Positions 10,101-19,263 of a stretch of DNA of 64,000 bases are shown in pieces. A program made the position numbers and the translations under genes. The stretch spans positions 186,001 to 250,000 of the forward strand of contig JAWKMZ010000002.1 in NCBI GenBank assembly GCA_041391965.1, written 5' to 3'. How positions within the stretch are numbered: the stretch's first letter is position 1; the number at the start of each line of letters is the position of its first letter. This DNA is from JAWKMZ01 sp041391965 (GTDB lineage Bacteria > Bacteroidota > Bacteroidia > Flavobacteriales > Flavobacteriaceae). The notes beneath the pieces were generated by a model that saw only the letters and a list, made by a program, of their open reading frames with translations, was not told the DNA's origin and did no database searches.

Positions 10101-13100
10101 CAAAATATTGATTATCCTAATACTTTAACGAATCCACAAGATAGTTGGGCAGGAATTACACGTCAAATTACAAGTACTGATTTTGAACAAGCCAATGTAG
10201 AGTATATTGAATTTTGGTTACAAGATCCATTTTTGGATAACCCATCCAATCCTGGAGGGAAATTGTTTATAGATTTAGGAAATATTTCTGAAGATGTTTT
10301 AAAAGACGGTAAAAAACAATATGAAAATGGGCTGCCAGAAAATGGTGATATAAGCACCTTAACACCTGTGACAGCCTATCAAACAGTAGTGCCAAGAAAC
10401 CAATCTTTGGTATATGCGTTTTCAAGCTTAGGGCAAAACCGTGTCAATCAAGATGTTGGGTATGATGGTTATGATGATGCAGAAGAATTGGCACAATTTG
10501 GTTCAGATTTTGGACCAGATCCAGCTAATGATAATTACAAATATTTTTTGAATACCAATGGAAATATATTTGAACGTTACAAACACTACAATGGTTTAGA
10601 AGGCAACTCGCCTGATACTTTTACAGATACTAATAGAGGCTCTACCACACAACCAGATGTTGAAGACATTAACAGAGACAATACCATGAATACTATTGAT
10701 AGTTATTATGAGTATGAAGTTAATGTCACACCAACCAGTTTATCAGATCCTAATAATATAATGATAAACGATACCAAAACACGAACCATCACATTGCCAA
10801 ATGGCGATACAAGAGATGTTAAATGGTATCAGTTCAGAATTCCAATATCACAACCAACAAAAGCCATTGGTGGTATTACAGATATCAGATCGGTTCGCTT
10901 TGCAAGATTGTATCTTAACCAGTTTTCAGAAACCACCGTTTTGCGTTTTGCAACCTTAGATTTGGTACGTAGTGATTGGAGACGTTACACTTTAGATTTA
11001 GATAACGATACAGGAAATAACAGTACAAATGCTACATTTAGTGTTGGTGTTATTGGTTTGCAAGAAAACGAAGGCAATTATGTGTTACCTCCTGGAGTTG
11101 AATTAGAAGAACTCAATAATAACAACAACATCATTAGACAAAATGAACAATCCTTAGTGCTTGAAACCTGCGATTTAGAACCATCGGATTCGCGTGGAGT
11201 CTATAAAAACATTAACGTTGATATGCGTCAGTATAAAAAACTAAAAATGTTTATGCATGCCGAACCCTTGGAAAATCAAGTCTTAAACCCTGGTGATATG
11301 GTTGGATTTATCAGGATGGGAAATGACTTTACCCAAAACTTCTACGAGATAGAAGTCCCATTAAATGTCGTTGCTGGTACTGCAAGAGATCAGGTTTGGC
11401 CCTCAGAAAATGAAATTAATATTCCATTAAAAATATTACAAGATATAAAAGCCATAGGAATTAATGATGGTACTTTATCCAATCCAGACCCAATAGTTTA
11501 TAACGTGACACCTGATGGTCCTGTTGTCCCAGACCCAGGCGATCCGTTTGAAGTAGGAGAAACACGTGTTGCTATTAAAGGAAATCCGAATTTTGGAGAT
11601 ATTAGAGTGCTAATGGTTGGTGTTAAAAATAATACTACAGGAAGTAATGTATGTGGAAAAGTATGGTTTAATGAATTGCGCCTTTCTGATTTAGATAACG
11701 AAGGCGGTTGGGCTGCCATATTGAGTATGGATACCAATATAGCCGATTTTGCAAACATCAGTGCTACAGGAAGACAAAGTACCGTTGGTTTTGGAACAAT
11801 TGAACAACGTCCCAATGAGCGTAGTAGAGAAGATGTTAAACAATATGACGTTGTTACTAACATTAATTTAGGTCAGCTATTGCCAAAAAAATGGGGCATT
11901 CAATTGCCATTTAACTTTGCGCAAAGTGAAGAAATGATTACACCTAAGTACGACCAGTTTTATAATGACCTAACCTTAGACTCAAGGTTAAATGCAGCTA
12001 ATAATTCGCAAGAACGCGACCAAATATTAGAACAATCACAAGATTTTACCAAGCGTAAAAGCATCAATTTTATTGGTGTTAGAAAGCAAAGAACAGGCGA
12101 TGCTAAACCCCACTTTTATGATGTAGAAAATCTAACGCTTAACTATTCATACAATAAAGTGGAGCACCGAGATTTTGAAATAGAAAACGCATTGGATCAA
12201 AATGTAAGAGCAGGCGTTAATTACGCGTATAATTTTGAGCCAAAACCCATTGAGCCATTTAAAAAGAACGATTCGTTGTTTAGAGGTAAATATTGGAAAC
12301 TATTTAAAGACTTTAATTTTAATTATTTACCTACAAGTTTTACTGTTAATACCGATATTTTAAGACAGTTCAACAAACAAAAATTTAGAGAAACAGAACT
12401 TGGAGGCAATAATATTGGGCTTGAAGAACTATACAGACGCAATTATAAGTTTGATTTTCAATACGCTATCAACTACAATATTACCAAAGCCTTGAGTTTA
12501 AACTTTACAGCATCTAACAGTAATATTGTACGTAACTATTTTATTGATGATGTTATTAATGGTAGGCAAGACCCTAACTTAGATGTTTGGGATGGTTTCT
12601 TTGATTTTGGCGATCCAAATATTCAAAACCAACAATTGCAGTTAAATTATGAACTTCCTATATACAAAATACCAACCTTTAGTTTCTTAAAGGCCACTTA
12701 TTCTTATACAGGCGATTTTCAATGGCAAAAAGGCTCTGACTTAAATAACAATTTACCAATTACTGATGAAGGAACTGGTATTACGACTAACTATAATTTA
12801 GGGAACTCTATCCAAAATGGCAATACACATAATATTGCATCTACCTTAAACATGGAAACTCTTTACAAGTATGTTGGTTTGGTAAGAAAACCTACAAAAG
12901 ATGATAGAACAGCATCTAATAAACGGAAAATAGCTCCTCCTACAATAGGAAAAAATGATGCTATTGATAGTAAAGCCAAAAAAGAAGATCCAAAAGCCAA
13001 AAAACCATCTAACAGTATTGGTACAAAAATGTTTAATACAGCGATTGATTTGGTAACGATGGTTAAACGTTTGCAAATCAACTATACTGAAAACAACGGA

Positions 13101-14393
13101 ACATTTTTACCTGGTTATTTAAGAACACCTGGTTTTATTGGAACTTTAAAACCAACTTTTGGATATACGTTTGGTAGTCAAAGCGATATTAGAGATTTGG
13201 TTGCCAGAAATGGCTGGTTGACTGTGTATCCAGATTTTAATCAACAATACACACAAGAAACCACCAAAGTGCTTGATGTATCAGCAAATATTGAACTCCT
13301 TAAAGATTTAAAAATTGATTTAACAGGCAGCAGAGCTTATTCAAAAAATTTATCCGAAAACTTTAATACCACAGATACTAATGGCGATGGACTTAGTGAT
13401 GTCTACAATTCATTAATCACAAATTCGTTTGGCAATTTTAGTATTTCGACCGCATTAATTAAAACTGCCTTTAGCAAAAGTGACGAAACAGGATCTGCAG
13501 CTTTTGATGATTTTAGAGCCAACCGTTTGGTTATAGCCAACCGTTTAGCTCAAAAATTCTATGGAAACACAACCTATCCAACAGATACTGAAGGCTATCC
13601 TGTTGGATTTGGTAAAAACAATCAAGCAGTATTATTGCCATCATTTATAGCAGCGTATCAAGGTACAAGTCCAGATAAAATTAGTTTAAGTGCGTTTAGA
13701 GATATTCCAATACCAAATTGGACACTCAAATATACAGGGTTGATGCGTTTGGACTGGTTTAAAAAGAACTTTAAACGGTTCTCAGTGTCACATGGCTATC
13801 GTTCGGGTTACACCATCAATCAGTTTAGAACTAATTTAGATTATGATGCCGCCACACCACAAGCGGTTGATCAAGGTGGAAATTTTAAAAACCCAACATT
13901 GTTTAGTAATATCAACTTAGAAGAACAATTTAGCCCATTAATCCGTTTAGACTTTGAGATGAAAAACTCTGTTAAAGTATTAGCAGAAATCAAAAAAGAC
14001 AGAGTCCTATCTTTAAGTTTTGACAATAATTTGATGACCGAAATACAAGGAAAAGAATATACCCTTGGGTTAGGATACAGAATTAAAGATGTAAGAATTC
14101 GTTCTAAAATGGCTGGACCAAAACAAATTATTAAAGCCGATTTGAACATGTCTGCTGACATTTCCATCAGAGATAATAAAACCATTATCAGATATTTAGA
14201 TTTAGACAACAACCAAGTCACTTCTGGTCAAACCATTTTAGGTTTTAAGTATAAAGCAGATTATGCATTTAGCAAAAACCTAACAGCAATTTTTTATTTT
14301 GACTATTCTTTTTCAGAATATGCAATCTCAACAGCATTTCCGCAAACGACCATCAGGTCAGGATTTACCTTGCGATATAATTTCGGAAATTAA
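7137..14393 (+). CDS. sprA: SprA, outer-membrane translocon of the type IX secretion system
   Basis: SprA is the giant outer-membrane beta-barrel through which T9SS cargo, including gliding adhesins, crosses the outer membrane (Sov in Porphyromonas). The product has 2418 residues, close to known flavobacterial SprA. The start is a TTG just after ruvA, giving MSTTNYTLPKLLRRFLLINVLLLF and a signal peptide ending near FAFSQ. There are many aromatic beta-strand segments and a C-terminal strand ending TIRSGFTLRYNFGN, typical of an outer-membrane barrel. Conserved SprA-type segments include ATAYVDDFEGSQGSIDL and GKVWFNELRLSD. No frame break is seen over 7.2 kb. A lysine-rich stretch around residues 1910-1960 may be a flexible loop. 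Confidence 0.95.
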   Translation: MSTTNYTLPKLLRRFLLINVLLLFNGFAFSQQIPATAQDSTKTGFALGNINMPNPNSIVSKYTYDPLTDRYIYTETVGNFNINYPIILTPAEYQRLVLLEGQRNYYKQKIDAVDGKKDGTEDQKNLLPEFYVNSGFFETIFGGNTIEVIPQGSVEMDLGVLFTKQDNPSFSPRNRSNFTFDFDQRISLSLLGKVGTRLQVTANYDTESTFDFQNLIKLEYTPTEDDIVRKIEVGNVSMPLNSSLITGAQSLFGVKTELQFGKTTVTAVFSEQKSQSKSVVAQGGGTLEEFSFYGRDYDENRHFFLAQYFRNKYDKALERYPHINSNIQITRIEVWVTNRTNQTDNVRNIAAFQDLGESDIIGLNNPPAGFVNVGANALPDNKNNDFDPTNIGGPGSQLSPLVRDITTVEQGILVPANEGFDFGKLENAKKLNEGTDYILSPQLGYISLNQRLQNDEVLAVAFQYTVGGEVHQVGEFANDGVDATGVSTDAGTGNTIVNNNNLVLKMLKSAITNVNEPIWDLMMKNIYDTGAYQLSQEDFKLNIFYTESSPVNYIKPVEGTTFPLFNNNTPSDPTDDTEITQTPLIRLFHSDQLNFNNDPQQNGDGFFDFVPGITVIQQNGKIIFTKVEPFGRYLFDVLDDDGNPNNNEADYEANTPYTNPNQEKYVYDILYKGTKTAALEENEKNKFQIKGRYKSSGSDGIAIGAFNVPRGSVKVTAGGRVLVEGVDYTVDYTAGRVQILDEALKASNTPINVSVENNAVFGQQTRRFAGVNVEHQFNENFVLGATFLNLSERPITQKANYNSESVNNTIFGINGNYSTEVPFLTRLANKLPNIDTDVPSNLSLRGEFAYLAPGAPKGTNFDGEATAYVDDFEGSQGSIDLLSPQAWFLSSRPRTVNGVTEDNPINSPGIENGYNRAFLNWYTIDPIFYSSQRPGEINDDDISNLYTRRVFIDEIFPQVDLVQGQSTIIPTLDLTYYPTERGPYNFQTQNIDYPNTLTNPQDSWAGITRQITSTDFEQANVEYIEFWLQDPFLDNPSNPGGKLFIDLGNISEDVLKDGKKQYENGLPENGDISTLTPVTAYQTVVPRNQSLVYAFSSLGQNRVNQDVGYDGYDDAEELAQFGSDFGPDPANDNYKYFLNTNGNIFERYKHYNGLEGNSPDTFTDTNRGSTTQPDVEDINRDNTMNTIDSYYEYEVNVTPTSLSDPNNIMINDTKTRTITLPNGDTRDVKWYQFRIPISQPTKAIGGITDIRSVRFARLYLNQFSETTVLRFATLDLVRSDWRRYTLDLDNDTGNNSTNATFSVGVIGLQENEGNYVLPPGVELEELNNNNNIIRQNEQSLVLETCDLEPSDSRGVYKNINVDMRQYKKLKMFMHAEPLENQVLNPGDMVGFIRMGNDFTQNFYEIEVPLNVVAGTARDQVWPSENEINIPLKILQDIKAIGINDGTLSNPDPIVYNVTPDGPVVPDPGDPFEVGETRVAIKGNPNFGDIRVLMVGVKNNTTGSNVCGKVWFNELRLSDLDNEGGWAAILSMDTNIADFANISATGRQSTVGFGTIEQRPNERSREDVKQYDVVTNINLGQLLPKKWGIQLPFNFAQSEEMITPKYDQFYNDLTLDSRLNAANNSQERDQILEQSQDFTKRKSINFIGVRKQRTGDAKPHFYDVENLTLNYSYNKVEHRDFEIENALDQNVRAGVNYAYNFEPKPIEPFKKNDSLFRGKYWKLFKDFNFNYLPTSFTVNTDILRQFNKQKFRETELGGNNIGLEELYRRNYKFDFQYAINYNITKALSLNFTASNSNIVRNYFIDDVINGRQDPNLDVWDGFFDFGDPNIQNQQLQLNYELPIYKIPTFSFLKATYSYTGDFQWQKGSDLNNNLPITDEGTGITTNYNLGNSIQNGNTHNIASTLNMETLYKYVGLVRKPTKDDRTASNKRKIAPPTIGKNDAIDSKAKKEDPKAKKPSNSIGTKMFNTAIDLVTMVKRLQINYTENNGTFLPGYLRTPGFIGTLKPTFGYTFGSQSDIRDLVARNGWLTVYPDFNQQYTQETTKVLDVSANIELLKDLKIDLTGSRAYSKNLSENFNTTDTNGDGLSDVYNSLITNSFGNFSISTALIKTAFSKSDETGSAAFDDFRANRLVIANRLAQKFYGNTTYPTDTEGYPVGFGKNNQAVLLPSFIAAYQGTSPDKISLSAFRDIPIPNWTLKYTGLMRLDWFKKNFKRFSVSHGYRSGYTINQFRTNLDYDAATPQAVDQGGNFKNPTLFSNINLEEQFSPLIRLDFEMKNSVKVLAEIKKDRVLSLSFDNNLMTEIQGKEYTLGLGYRIKDVRIRSKMAGPKQIIKADLNMSADISIRDNKTIIRYLDLDNNQVTSGQTILGFKYKADYAFSKNLTAIFYFDYSFSEYAISTAFPQTTIRSGFTLRYNFGN

Positions 14394-14394
14394 T

Positions 14395-14426
14395 TTTGAA
14401 TTAAAAGGTTTAAAAAAGTACATTTG
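14395..14426 (+). promoter_or_regulatory. Promoter for gcvH
   Basis: TTTG at 14395-14398, 20 bases, then TACATTTG at 14419-14426, 25 bases before the ATG. Close to the Bacteroidota consensus TTTG/TAnnTTTG. Confidence 0.7.
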
Positions 14427-14451
14427 CTACAATAAAATTTATACTTAAACC

Positions 14452-14832
14452 ATGAATATACCAGCACACTTAAAGTACACAAAAGACCATGAATGGGTTC
14501 TTATAGAAGGCGATATTGCAACCGTAGGAATTACTGATTTTGCTCAAAGCGAATTAGGTGATATTGTTTATGTTGAAGTTGAAACTGTTGATGAAACTTT
14601 AGAAGCAGAAGAAATTTTTGGTTCTGTTGAAGCTGTTAAAACAGTTTCTGATTTGTTTTTACCACTATCAGGTGAAATTGTTGAATTTAACACTTTGCTT
14701 GAAGACGAACCAGAAAAAGTAAATTCAGATCCTTATGGTGATGGCTGGATGATTAAAATCAAATGTTCAGATGTCTCACAAGCCAATGGCTTACTATCTG
14801 CTGATGATTATAAAAACTTAGTTGGTGCATAA
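14452..14832 (+). CDS. gcvH: Glycine cleavage system H protein
   Basis: The lipoylated carrier that shuttles the aminomethyl group between the P, T and L proteins of the glycine cleavage complex. The product has 126 residues. The lipoyl-lysine site is in FGSVEAVKTVSDLF, with the lysine at position 63. The N-terminus MNIPAHLKYTKDHEWV is standard. It has a good promoter of its own, and the next gene overlaps its end. The other glycine-cleavage genes are not in the window. Confidence 0.97.
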   Translation: MNIPAHLKYTKDHEWVLIEGDIATVGITDFAQSELGDIVYVEVETVDETLEAEEIFGSVEAVKTVSDLFLPLSGEIVEFNTLLEDEPEKVNSDPYGDGWMIKIKCSDVSQANGLLSADDYKNLVGA

Positions 14833-15193
14833 ACATCTCGCTTTAACTTTAGTAGTTGTTTATATAACACTGCTAACCGTTTTTAGTCTTGTCAATATTG
14901 CCGATATACCACGTTTGGGCTCAACCTTTGATGATAAAATCTATCATTTTATTGCCTATGCCATTTTAACCTTTCTGTTATATTATTATTTTATAAATAT
15001 TCCTATAAAGAGAAACATTGTGTTAGCTGCTTTTACAGCAATTGTGTATGGCATTTTTATGGAATTTTTACAATACTTATTGACAAATACAAGAACAGCT
15101 GATATTTATGATGTAAGAGCAGATGTTTTTGGCATTATATTTGGAGCTATTATTTGTATCGTCTATAAAAAAGTTAAAGTTAAAATAAATTAA
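14822..15193 (+). CDS. VanZ-like family membrane protein
   Basis: A small inner-membrane protein with about four hydrophobic helices in 123 residues. Features of the VanZ-like family are the segment DDKIYHFIAYAILTFLLYY after the first helix and the acidic/aromatic motif GIFMEFLQYLLTNTRTADIYDVRADVFG before the last helix. It starts at TTG (14822) or GTG (14825), both inside the end of gcvH, so it is translated from the gcvH message. VanZ confers low-level teicoplanin resistance in enterococci, but the broad family has no established function and no resistance role is implied. Confidence 0.85.
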   Translation: MVHKHLALTLVVVYITLLTVFSLVNIADIPRLGSTFDDKIYHFIAYAILTFLLYYYFINIPIKRNIVLAAFTAIVYGIFMEFLQYLLTNTRTADIYDVRADVFGIIFGAIICIVYKKVKVKIN

Positions 15194-15253
15194 TCCCTTG
15201 CTTTTTTAACAAATTATTGATTATTTTAGCAATCCTTAAAACAATTTAAGCAC

Positions 15254-15979
15254 ATGGAACCTAAAAAAAATACCAAAGCAGATGTAAGCAGAAATAGTTC
15301 TATTTATTTTGCTGTTGGACTTGCGTTGATGTTGTTGTTAACTAATTTAGCAATTAACTATAAAACCTATGATAAGTCTAAAATAGATATAGGACAGTTA
15401 AATTTAGACCAAGAATTGGATGAAGAAATTCCAATTACGGAGCAACTACAAACACCTCCACCACCTCCACCACCTCCAGCAGCTCCAGAAGTTATTGAAG
15501 TTGTTGAAGATGAAAAAGAAGTTGAGGAAACCGTTATAGAATCTACAGAATCAAATCAAGAAGAAAAAATTGCAGAAGTAGAAGATATTGTTGTTGAAGA
15601 AGCACCAGAAGAAGATATTGAAGTCCCATTTGCAGTTATTGAAAATGTGCCTGTATTTCCTGGATGTGAAAATGAAAAAGGAAACAATGCAAAAAAACAA
15701 TGTATGTCTGATAAAATCAGTCAGTTTGTAAACAAAAAGTTTAATACTGAACTGGCAAGTGAATTAGGCTTAACAGGAAAACAACGTATTAGTGTGATTT
15801 TTAAAATTGATAAAAGTGGTAACATTACAAACATTAGAGCCAGAGCGCCAAGACCTGAGTTAGAGCGCGAAGCAGCCCGAGTGATTGGCTTACTTCCAAA
15901 AATGCAACCAGGTAAACAACGTGGTAAAGCAGTAACGGTTCCATATTCTTTACCAATTTTATTCCAAGTACAAGACTAA
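15254..15979 (+). CDS. Energy transducer TonB
   Basis: TonB-type protein linking the inner-membrane proton-motive force to outer-membrane receptors. The 241 residues comprise one N-terminal transmembrane helix (about 17-34), a proline run after QLQT (about 68-75), an acidic Glu/Val-rich spacer to about residue 130, and a C-terminal TonB domain. The domain opens VPVFPGCENEKG and has a second cysteine in KKQCMSDKI. This paired-cysteine entry is typical of Bacteroidota TonB proteins and could form a periplasmic disulfide. No ExbB/ExbD genes are nearby. A close paralogue follows. Confidence 0.93.
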   Translation: MEPKKNTKADVSRNSSIYFAVGLALMLLLTNLAINYKTYDKSKIDIGQLNLDQELDEEIPITEQLQTPPPPPPPPAAPEVIEVVEDEKEVEETVIESTESNQEEKIAEVEDIVVEEAPEEDIEVPFAVIENVPVFPGCENEKGNNAKKQCMSDKISQFVNKKFNTELASELGLTGKQRISVIFKIDKSGNITNIRARAPRPELEREAARVIGLLPKMQPGKQRGKAVTVPYSLPILFQVQD

Positions 15980-16000
15980 AATAAATAGTTGACATAAATT

Positions 16001-16040
16001 AAAAATCCCGTCTAAAATTAATTAGGCGGGATTTTTGTTT
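16001..16040 (+). terminator. Terminator after the first tonB
   Basis: Arms at 16001-16014 and 16023-16036 pair over 14 bases with one G-T wobble; the descending arm ends in a T run. Confidence 0.88.
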
Positions 16041-16093
16041 TGGTATGCTTATTGTGATTTTATCATAATATTAACATTTAAATTATAAGTATT

Positions 16094-16894
16094 ATGAAAA
16101 AATTAAAAAACACAAGCCGTATTGCTGACCAGAGCAATGCCAGCATTGTGAAACCACAAAAGCACGATGCAAATTTACAAAAAAACTCCGCTGTTTATTT
16201 TCAGGTTGGCTTAATTCTTTGCCTTTTGGTTACTTATGGACTTTTTGAAATGAAGTTTGAAGAGCAAAACTACAAACTTGCAAAAGTTACTTATGACAAC
16301 ACAAAAAATGTTGAAGTCATTCCAGACAACTTTACTATTGAAATTGAAGAAGTCAAAGAAAAAAAGGAAGTCAAAAAGAATCCTGTAGTTTTAACAAAAG
16401 ATCCCATCATCAAAAAAGATGATTATATAGAAAAATTGCCAGCAGAACTTTTAACTACTAATCCAACAGTTTCTGTCGATCCAGCAAAAATTGATGATAT
16501 AAATGTGATTAAAGAACCAAAAGATGAGCCTGAATTTTACCCTACATTTGGTGTAGAAAAGGTTCCAGTATATCCAGGATGCGAATCGGAAAAAAGCAAT
16601 AAAGGACGTTTAAAATGTATGTCGGATAAATTGGCAAAACTCGTTCAAAAGAAGTTTGATAAAGATTTAGCTTCTGAACTTGGTTTATCAGGAATTCAGC
16701 GAATTGATGTAGCTTTTAAAATTGACAAATTAGGCAATGTAACCGAAATTCAAGCCAGAGCACCAAGACACGAATTAGAAAGAGAAGCTAAACGTGTTGC
16801 AAACCAAATTCCGCAAATGGCACCTGGTAAACAAAGAGAAAAACCAGTTGTAGTACAATATAATTTGCCAATTGTATTCAAGGTACAGCAATAA
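16094..16894 (+). CDS. Energy transducer TonB, second copy
   Basis: Paralogue of the preceding gene, 266 residues. It has a longer cytoplasmic N-terminus, a transmembrane helix at about 33-51, a Lys/Glu/Asp periplasmic spacer lacking the proline run, and a C-terminal TonB domain opening VPVYPGCESEKS with the second cysteine in LKCMSDKL. The last 110 residues are clearly homologous to those of the neighbour (both have ELASELGLSG/ELGLTG and RAPR.ELEREA). The spacer is unrelated, which suggests duplication followed by spacer replacement. It is flanked by terminators and so is probably transcribed alone. Confidence 0.92.
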   Translation: MKKLKNTSRIADQSNASIVKPQKHDANLQKNSAVYFQVGLILCLLVTYGLFEMKFEEQNYKLAKVTYDNTKNVEVIPDNFTIEIEEVKEKKEVKKNPVVLTKDPIIKKDDYIEKLPAELLTTNPTVSVDPAKIDDINVIKEPKDEPEFYPTFGVEKVPVYPGCESEKSNKGRLKCMSDKLAKLVQKKFDKDLASELGLSGIQRIDVAFKIDKLGNVTEIQARAPRHELEREAKRVANQIPQMAPGKQREKPVVVQYNLPIVFKVQQ

Positions 16895-16916
16895 AATGAA
16901 CGTCTTTACTTATTTA

Positions 16917-16946
16917 AACCGTTATCCAATTGGATAACGGTTTTTT
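16917..16946 (+). terminator. Terminator after the second tonB
   Basis: Perfect 28-base palindrome at 16917-16944 (14-base arms) followed by further T residues. Confidence 0.88.
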
Positions 16947-17004
16947 AGTAGTCTCATTTTGAAAAAAATAGTATCTTTCGCCTATAAAAGGTTGCTACCA
17001 TCTT

Positions 17005-19122
17005 ATGAAGAATTTCTTCCTATTCATTTTTATTGGTTTTCAATGTGCTGTTTTTGCACAAAACATTACTAATTACGAAAAACCTCCCGTTTTTACAGGT
17101 TGTGAAAATCAGCCAATTTCCAATTTAAAAGCTTGTTTCAACAACAAAATCAATCAGTATATTTTTGAGCATTTTAAAACACCTCAAATTGTAACAGACG
17201 ACCAATATAAAGGGTTGGTGCAACTGCTTTTTGAAGTTGATAAAGAAGGCAAAATGAATCTGTTATATGTAGATGCCGTTTACAAAGAATTAAAAGAAGA
17301 AACGCAGCGTGTATTTGATAGTTTGCCAACTATTCAACCAGGAACTTATAATGGCAAACCAACGTATTTTCAGTATTCTTTAAGCATAAAGATACCATTG
17401 GTAAATCCAGAAACCATTCAAAATGAAGCTGAAAATCAAACAGAAAAACAACCAATGCAGCAGGTGGAAGATTTAAATGCTGTTGTGTCACAAGAATATG
17501 ACAGCATCAGTAGCAGCATTACCAAATATCAAGGTCAGGAATATCAAAGTCAGTTAAATATTCCGTTTACACATACCTATTACGCAAGATTTGACCAACA
17601 AATGAATGCCTTAGGCACCAACAGTCACACAGCTTCAAAACCCTTTATGTATGATGATGTTGCACCTTATTATGATTTTGCAGCAGAAAAAAAAGCACTC
17701 ATAAAAGGGAGTGATAAATGGTGGAGCAGAAAGCTTTGGGATGAACATTTGGTACAAGTACAAAGCAAGGACTATTGGTTTACTTTAGATCCTATTTTTG
17801 ATTTGCAAGTAGGAAAAGATACAGATGCTAATTTTAGTTCAACCTTTAATAATACACGTGGTTTTAATGTACAAGGAGGTTTGGGCAAAAAGTTTAGTTT
17901 TTCGGCTTCGGTGTTTGAAAGCCAAGGACGTTTTGCGCAATATTACAATCAATATGCCGAAAGTTTAAAAGCCTTTGGACCAGATCCTGCTATTATTCCT
18001 GGACGTGGAATTGCCAAACGTTTTAAAAAGGATGCTTACGATTATCCTGTGGCTGAAGCTTATTTGTCTTATACACCTGCAAAATTTATCAATATACAAT
18101 TTGGTCATGGCAAGAATTTTATAGGTGATGGCTATCGATCGTTGCTGCAAAGTGACGTGTCAAGTCCGTATCCGTTTTTAAAATTGAGTACCAAATTCTG
18201 GAAAATAAAATACACCAATACTTGGATGTGGTTAAAAGATGTAAGACCAGAAGTCACTGAAGATGGCGCATTTTTAACCAAATATATGGCGAATCATTAT
18301 TTGAGTTGGAATGTTTCCAAACGCTTGAATATTGGGTTGTTTGAATCGGTTATTTGGGCCAATTCCAACAATAGAGGATTCGATATTAACTATTTGAATC
18401 CGATAATTTTTTATAGAGCCATTGAGTTTGAAACAGGACAAGGCGCAGGCAATGCCCTTGTTGGTGCTTCAGCAAAATACAAATGGAACAATAAAGTGAA
18501 TTTGTATGGACAATTTATCTTAGATGAATTTTCGCTTAAAGATGTCAAAGCAGGAAAAAAAAGCTGGAAAAACAAGTTTGGCTATCAATTAGGCATTAAA
18601 TATTTTGATGCTTTTAAGGTAGATCATTTAATGCTTCAGTTTGAATACAACCAAGTACGTCCTTATACTTATTCGCACAACACGATTGTTCTTAATTATG
18701 GACACAACAACCAATCTATGGCGCATCTTTGGGGAGCTAATTTTAAAGAAGCCATTTTTATAGGACGCTATAATTATAAACGTTGGTTTGCCGATGCCAA
18801 ATTTATTTTTGGAACACGAGGGTTTGATTTTAACAATGGTACAGACAACTATAGTTATGGAGGCGATATTTACAGAAATTACAACGATAGACCTTTTGAT
18901 TCTGGCGTTAAAATTGGACAAGGCATCAAAACCAAAACCTTTAATGCAGAATTGCAAACAGGCTATATCATCAATCCTGTGAGCCACTTAAAACTCTTTA
19001 CCAACATCAGTTATAGAAACTTTAATCCTGATGCCACAACAGCAACAACTTTTAAAAGCAGTACACTTTGGTTGAGCCTTGGTGTTAAGACTGATTTGTT
19101 TAATTGGTATTTTGATAATTAG
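17005..19122 (+). CDS. RemB-like gliding motility outer-membrane protein with N-terminal TonB-C-like domain
   Basis: A 705-residue protein with a signal peptide (MKNFFLFIFIGFQCAVFA). Residues about 23-130 resemble the C-terminal domain of the two preceding TonB proteins, including PPVFTGCEN, the second cysteine in LKACFNNKINQYI, and a PTIQPGTYNGKPTYFQYSL end. A Gln/Glu-rich linker follows, then a large aromatic-rich beta-strand region (FDLQVGKD, VQGGLGKKFSFSASVFESQGRF, FGHGKNFIGDGYRSLL) resembling RemB/Wzi-type barrels, ending LSLGVKTDLFNWYFDN. The RemB name is from recall of the family, at moderate certainty. The TonB-like part has no transmembrane helix of its own, so it is secreted to the periplasm with the barrel. 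Confidence 0.78.
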   Translation: MKNFFLFIFIGFQCAVFAQNITNYEKPPVFTGCENQPISNLKACFNNKINQYIFEHFKTPQIVTDDQYKGLVQLLFEVDKEGKMNLLYVDAVYKELKEETQRVFDSLPTIQPGTYNGKPTYFQYSLSIKIPLVNPETIQNEAENQTEKQPMQQVEDLNAVVSQEYDSISSSITKYQGQEYQSQLNIPFTHTYYARFDQQMNALGTNSHTASKPFMYDDVAPYYDFAAEKKALIKGSDKWWSRKLWDEHLVQVQSKDYWFTLDPIFDLQVGKDTDANFSSTFNNTRGFNVQGGLGKKFSFSASVFESQGRFAQYYNQYAESLKAFGPDPAIIPGRGIAKRFKKDAYDYPVAEAYLSYTPAKFINIQFGHGKNFIGDGYRSLLQSDVSSPYPFLKLSTKFWKIKYTNTWMWLKDVRPEVTEDGAFLTKYMANHYLSWNVSKRLNIGLFESVIWANSNNRGFDINYLNPIIFYRAIEFETGQGAGNALVGASAKYKWNNKVNLYGQFILDEFSLKDVKAGKKSWKNKFGYQLGIKYFDAFKVDHLMLQFEYNQVRPYTYSHNTIVLNYGHNNQSMAHLWGANFKEAIFIGRYNYKRWFADAKFIFGTRGFDFNNGTDNYSYGGDIYRNYNDRPFDSGVKIGQGIKTKTFNAELQTGYIINPVSHLKLFTNISYRNFNPDATTATTFKSSTLWLSLGVKTDLFNWYFDN

Positions 19123-19198
19123 GTTTCAATTTCAAAGCTGTTTTTTTAATTATTTTTTTAGACTCTAAGAAATCCTATCTAATTAATTAGTAATTGCA

Positions 19199-19229
19199 TT
19201 GCTCAAAACCAATTTTCAAAGTATCTTTG
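19199..19229 (+). promoter_or_regulatory. Promoter for the ctaB-coxC operon
   Basis: TTG at 19199-19201, 20 bases, then TATCTTTG at 19222-19229, 34 bases before the TTG start of ctaB. Confidence 0.65.
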
Positions 19230-19263
19230 CACTCGCAATGTCAAGCGACAAATATTATAGCTA

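Noticed and set aside
14822..15193. VanZ-like gene as an antibiotic resistance determinant
   Set aside because: Only the broad family is matched, and no other van genes are present; it is co-translated with gcvH.
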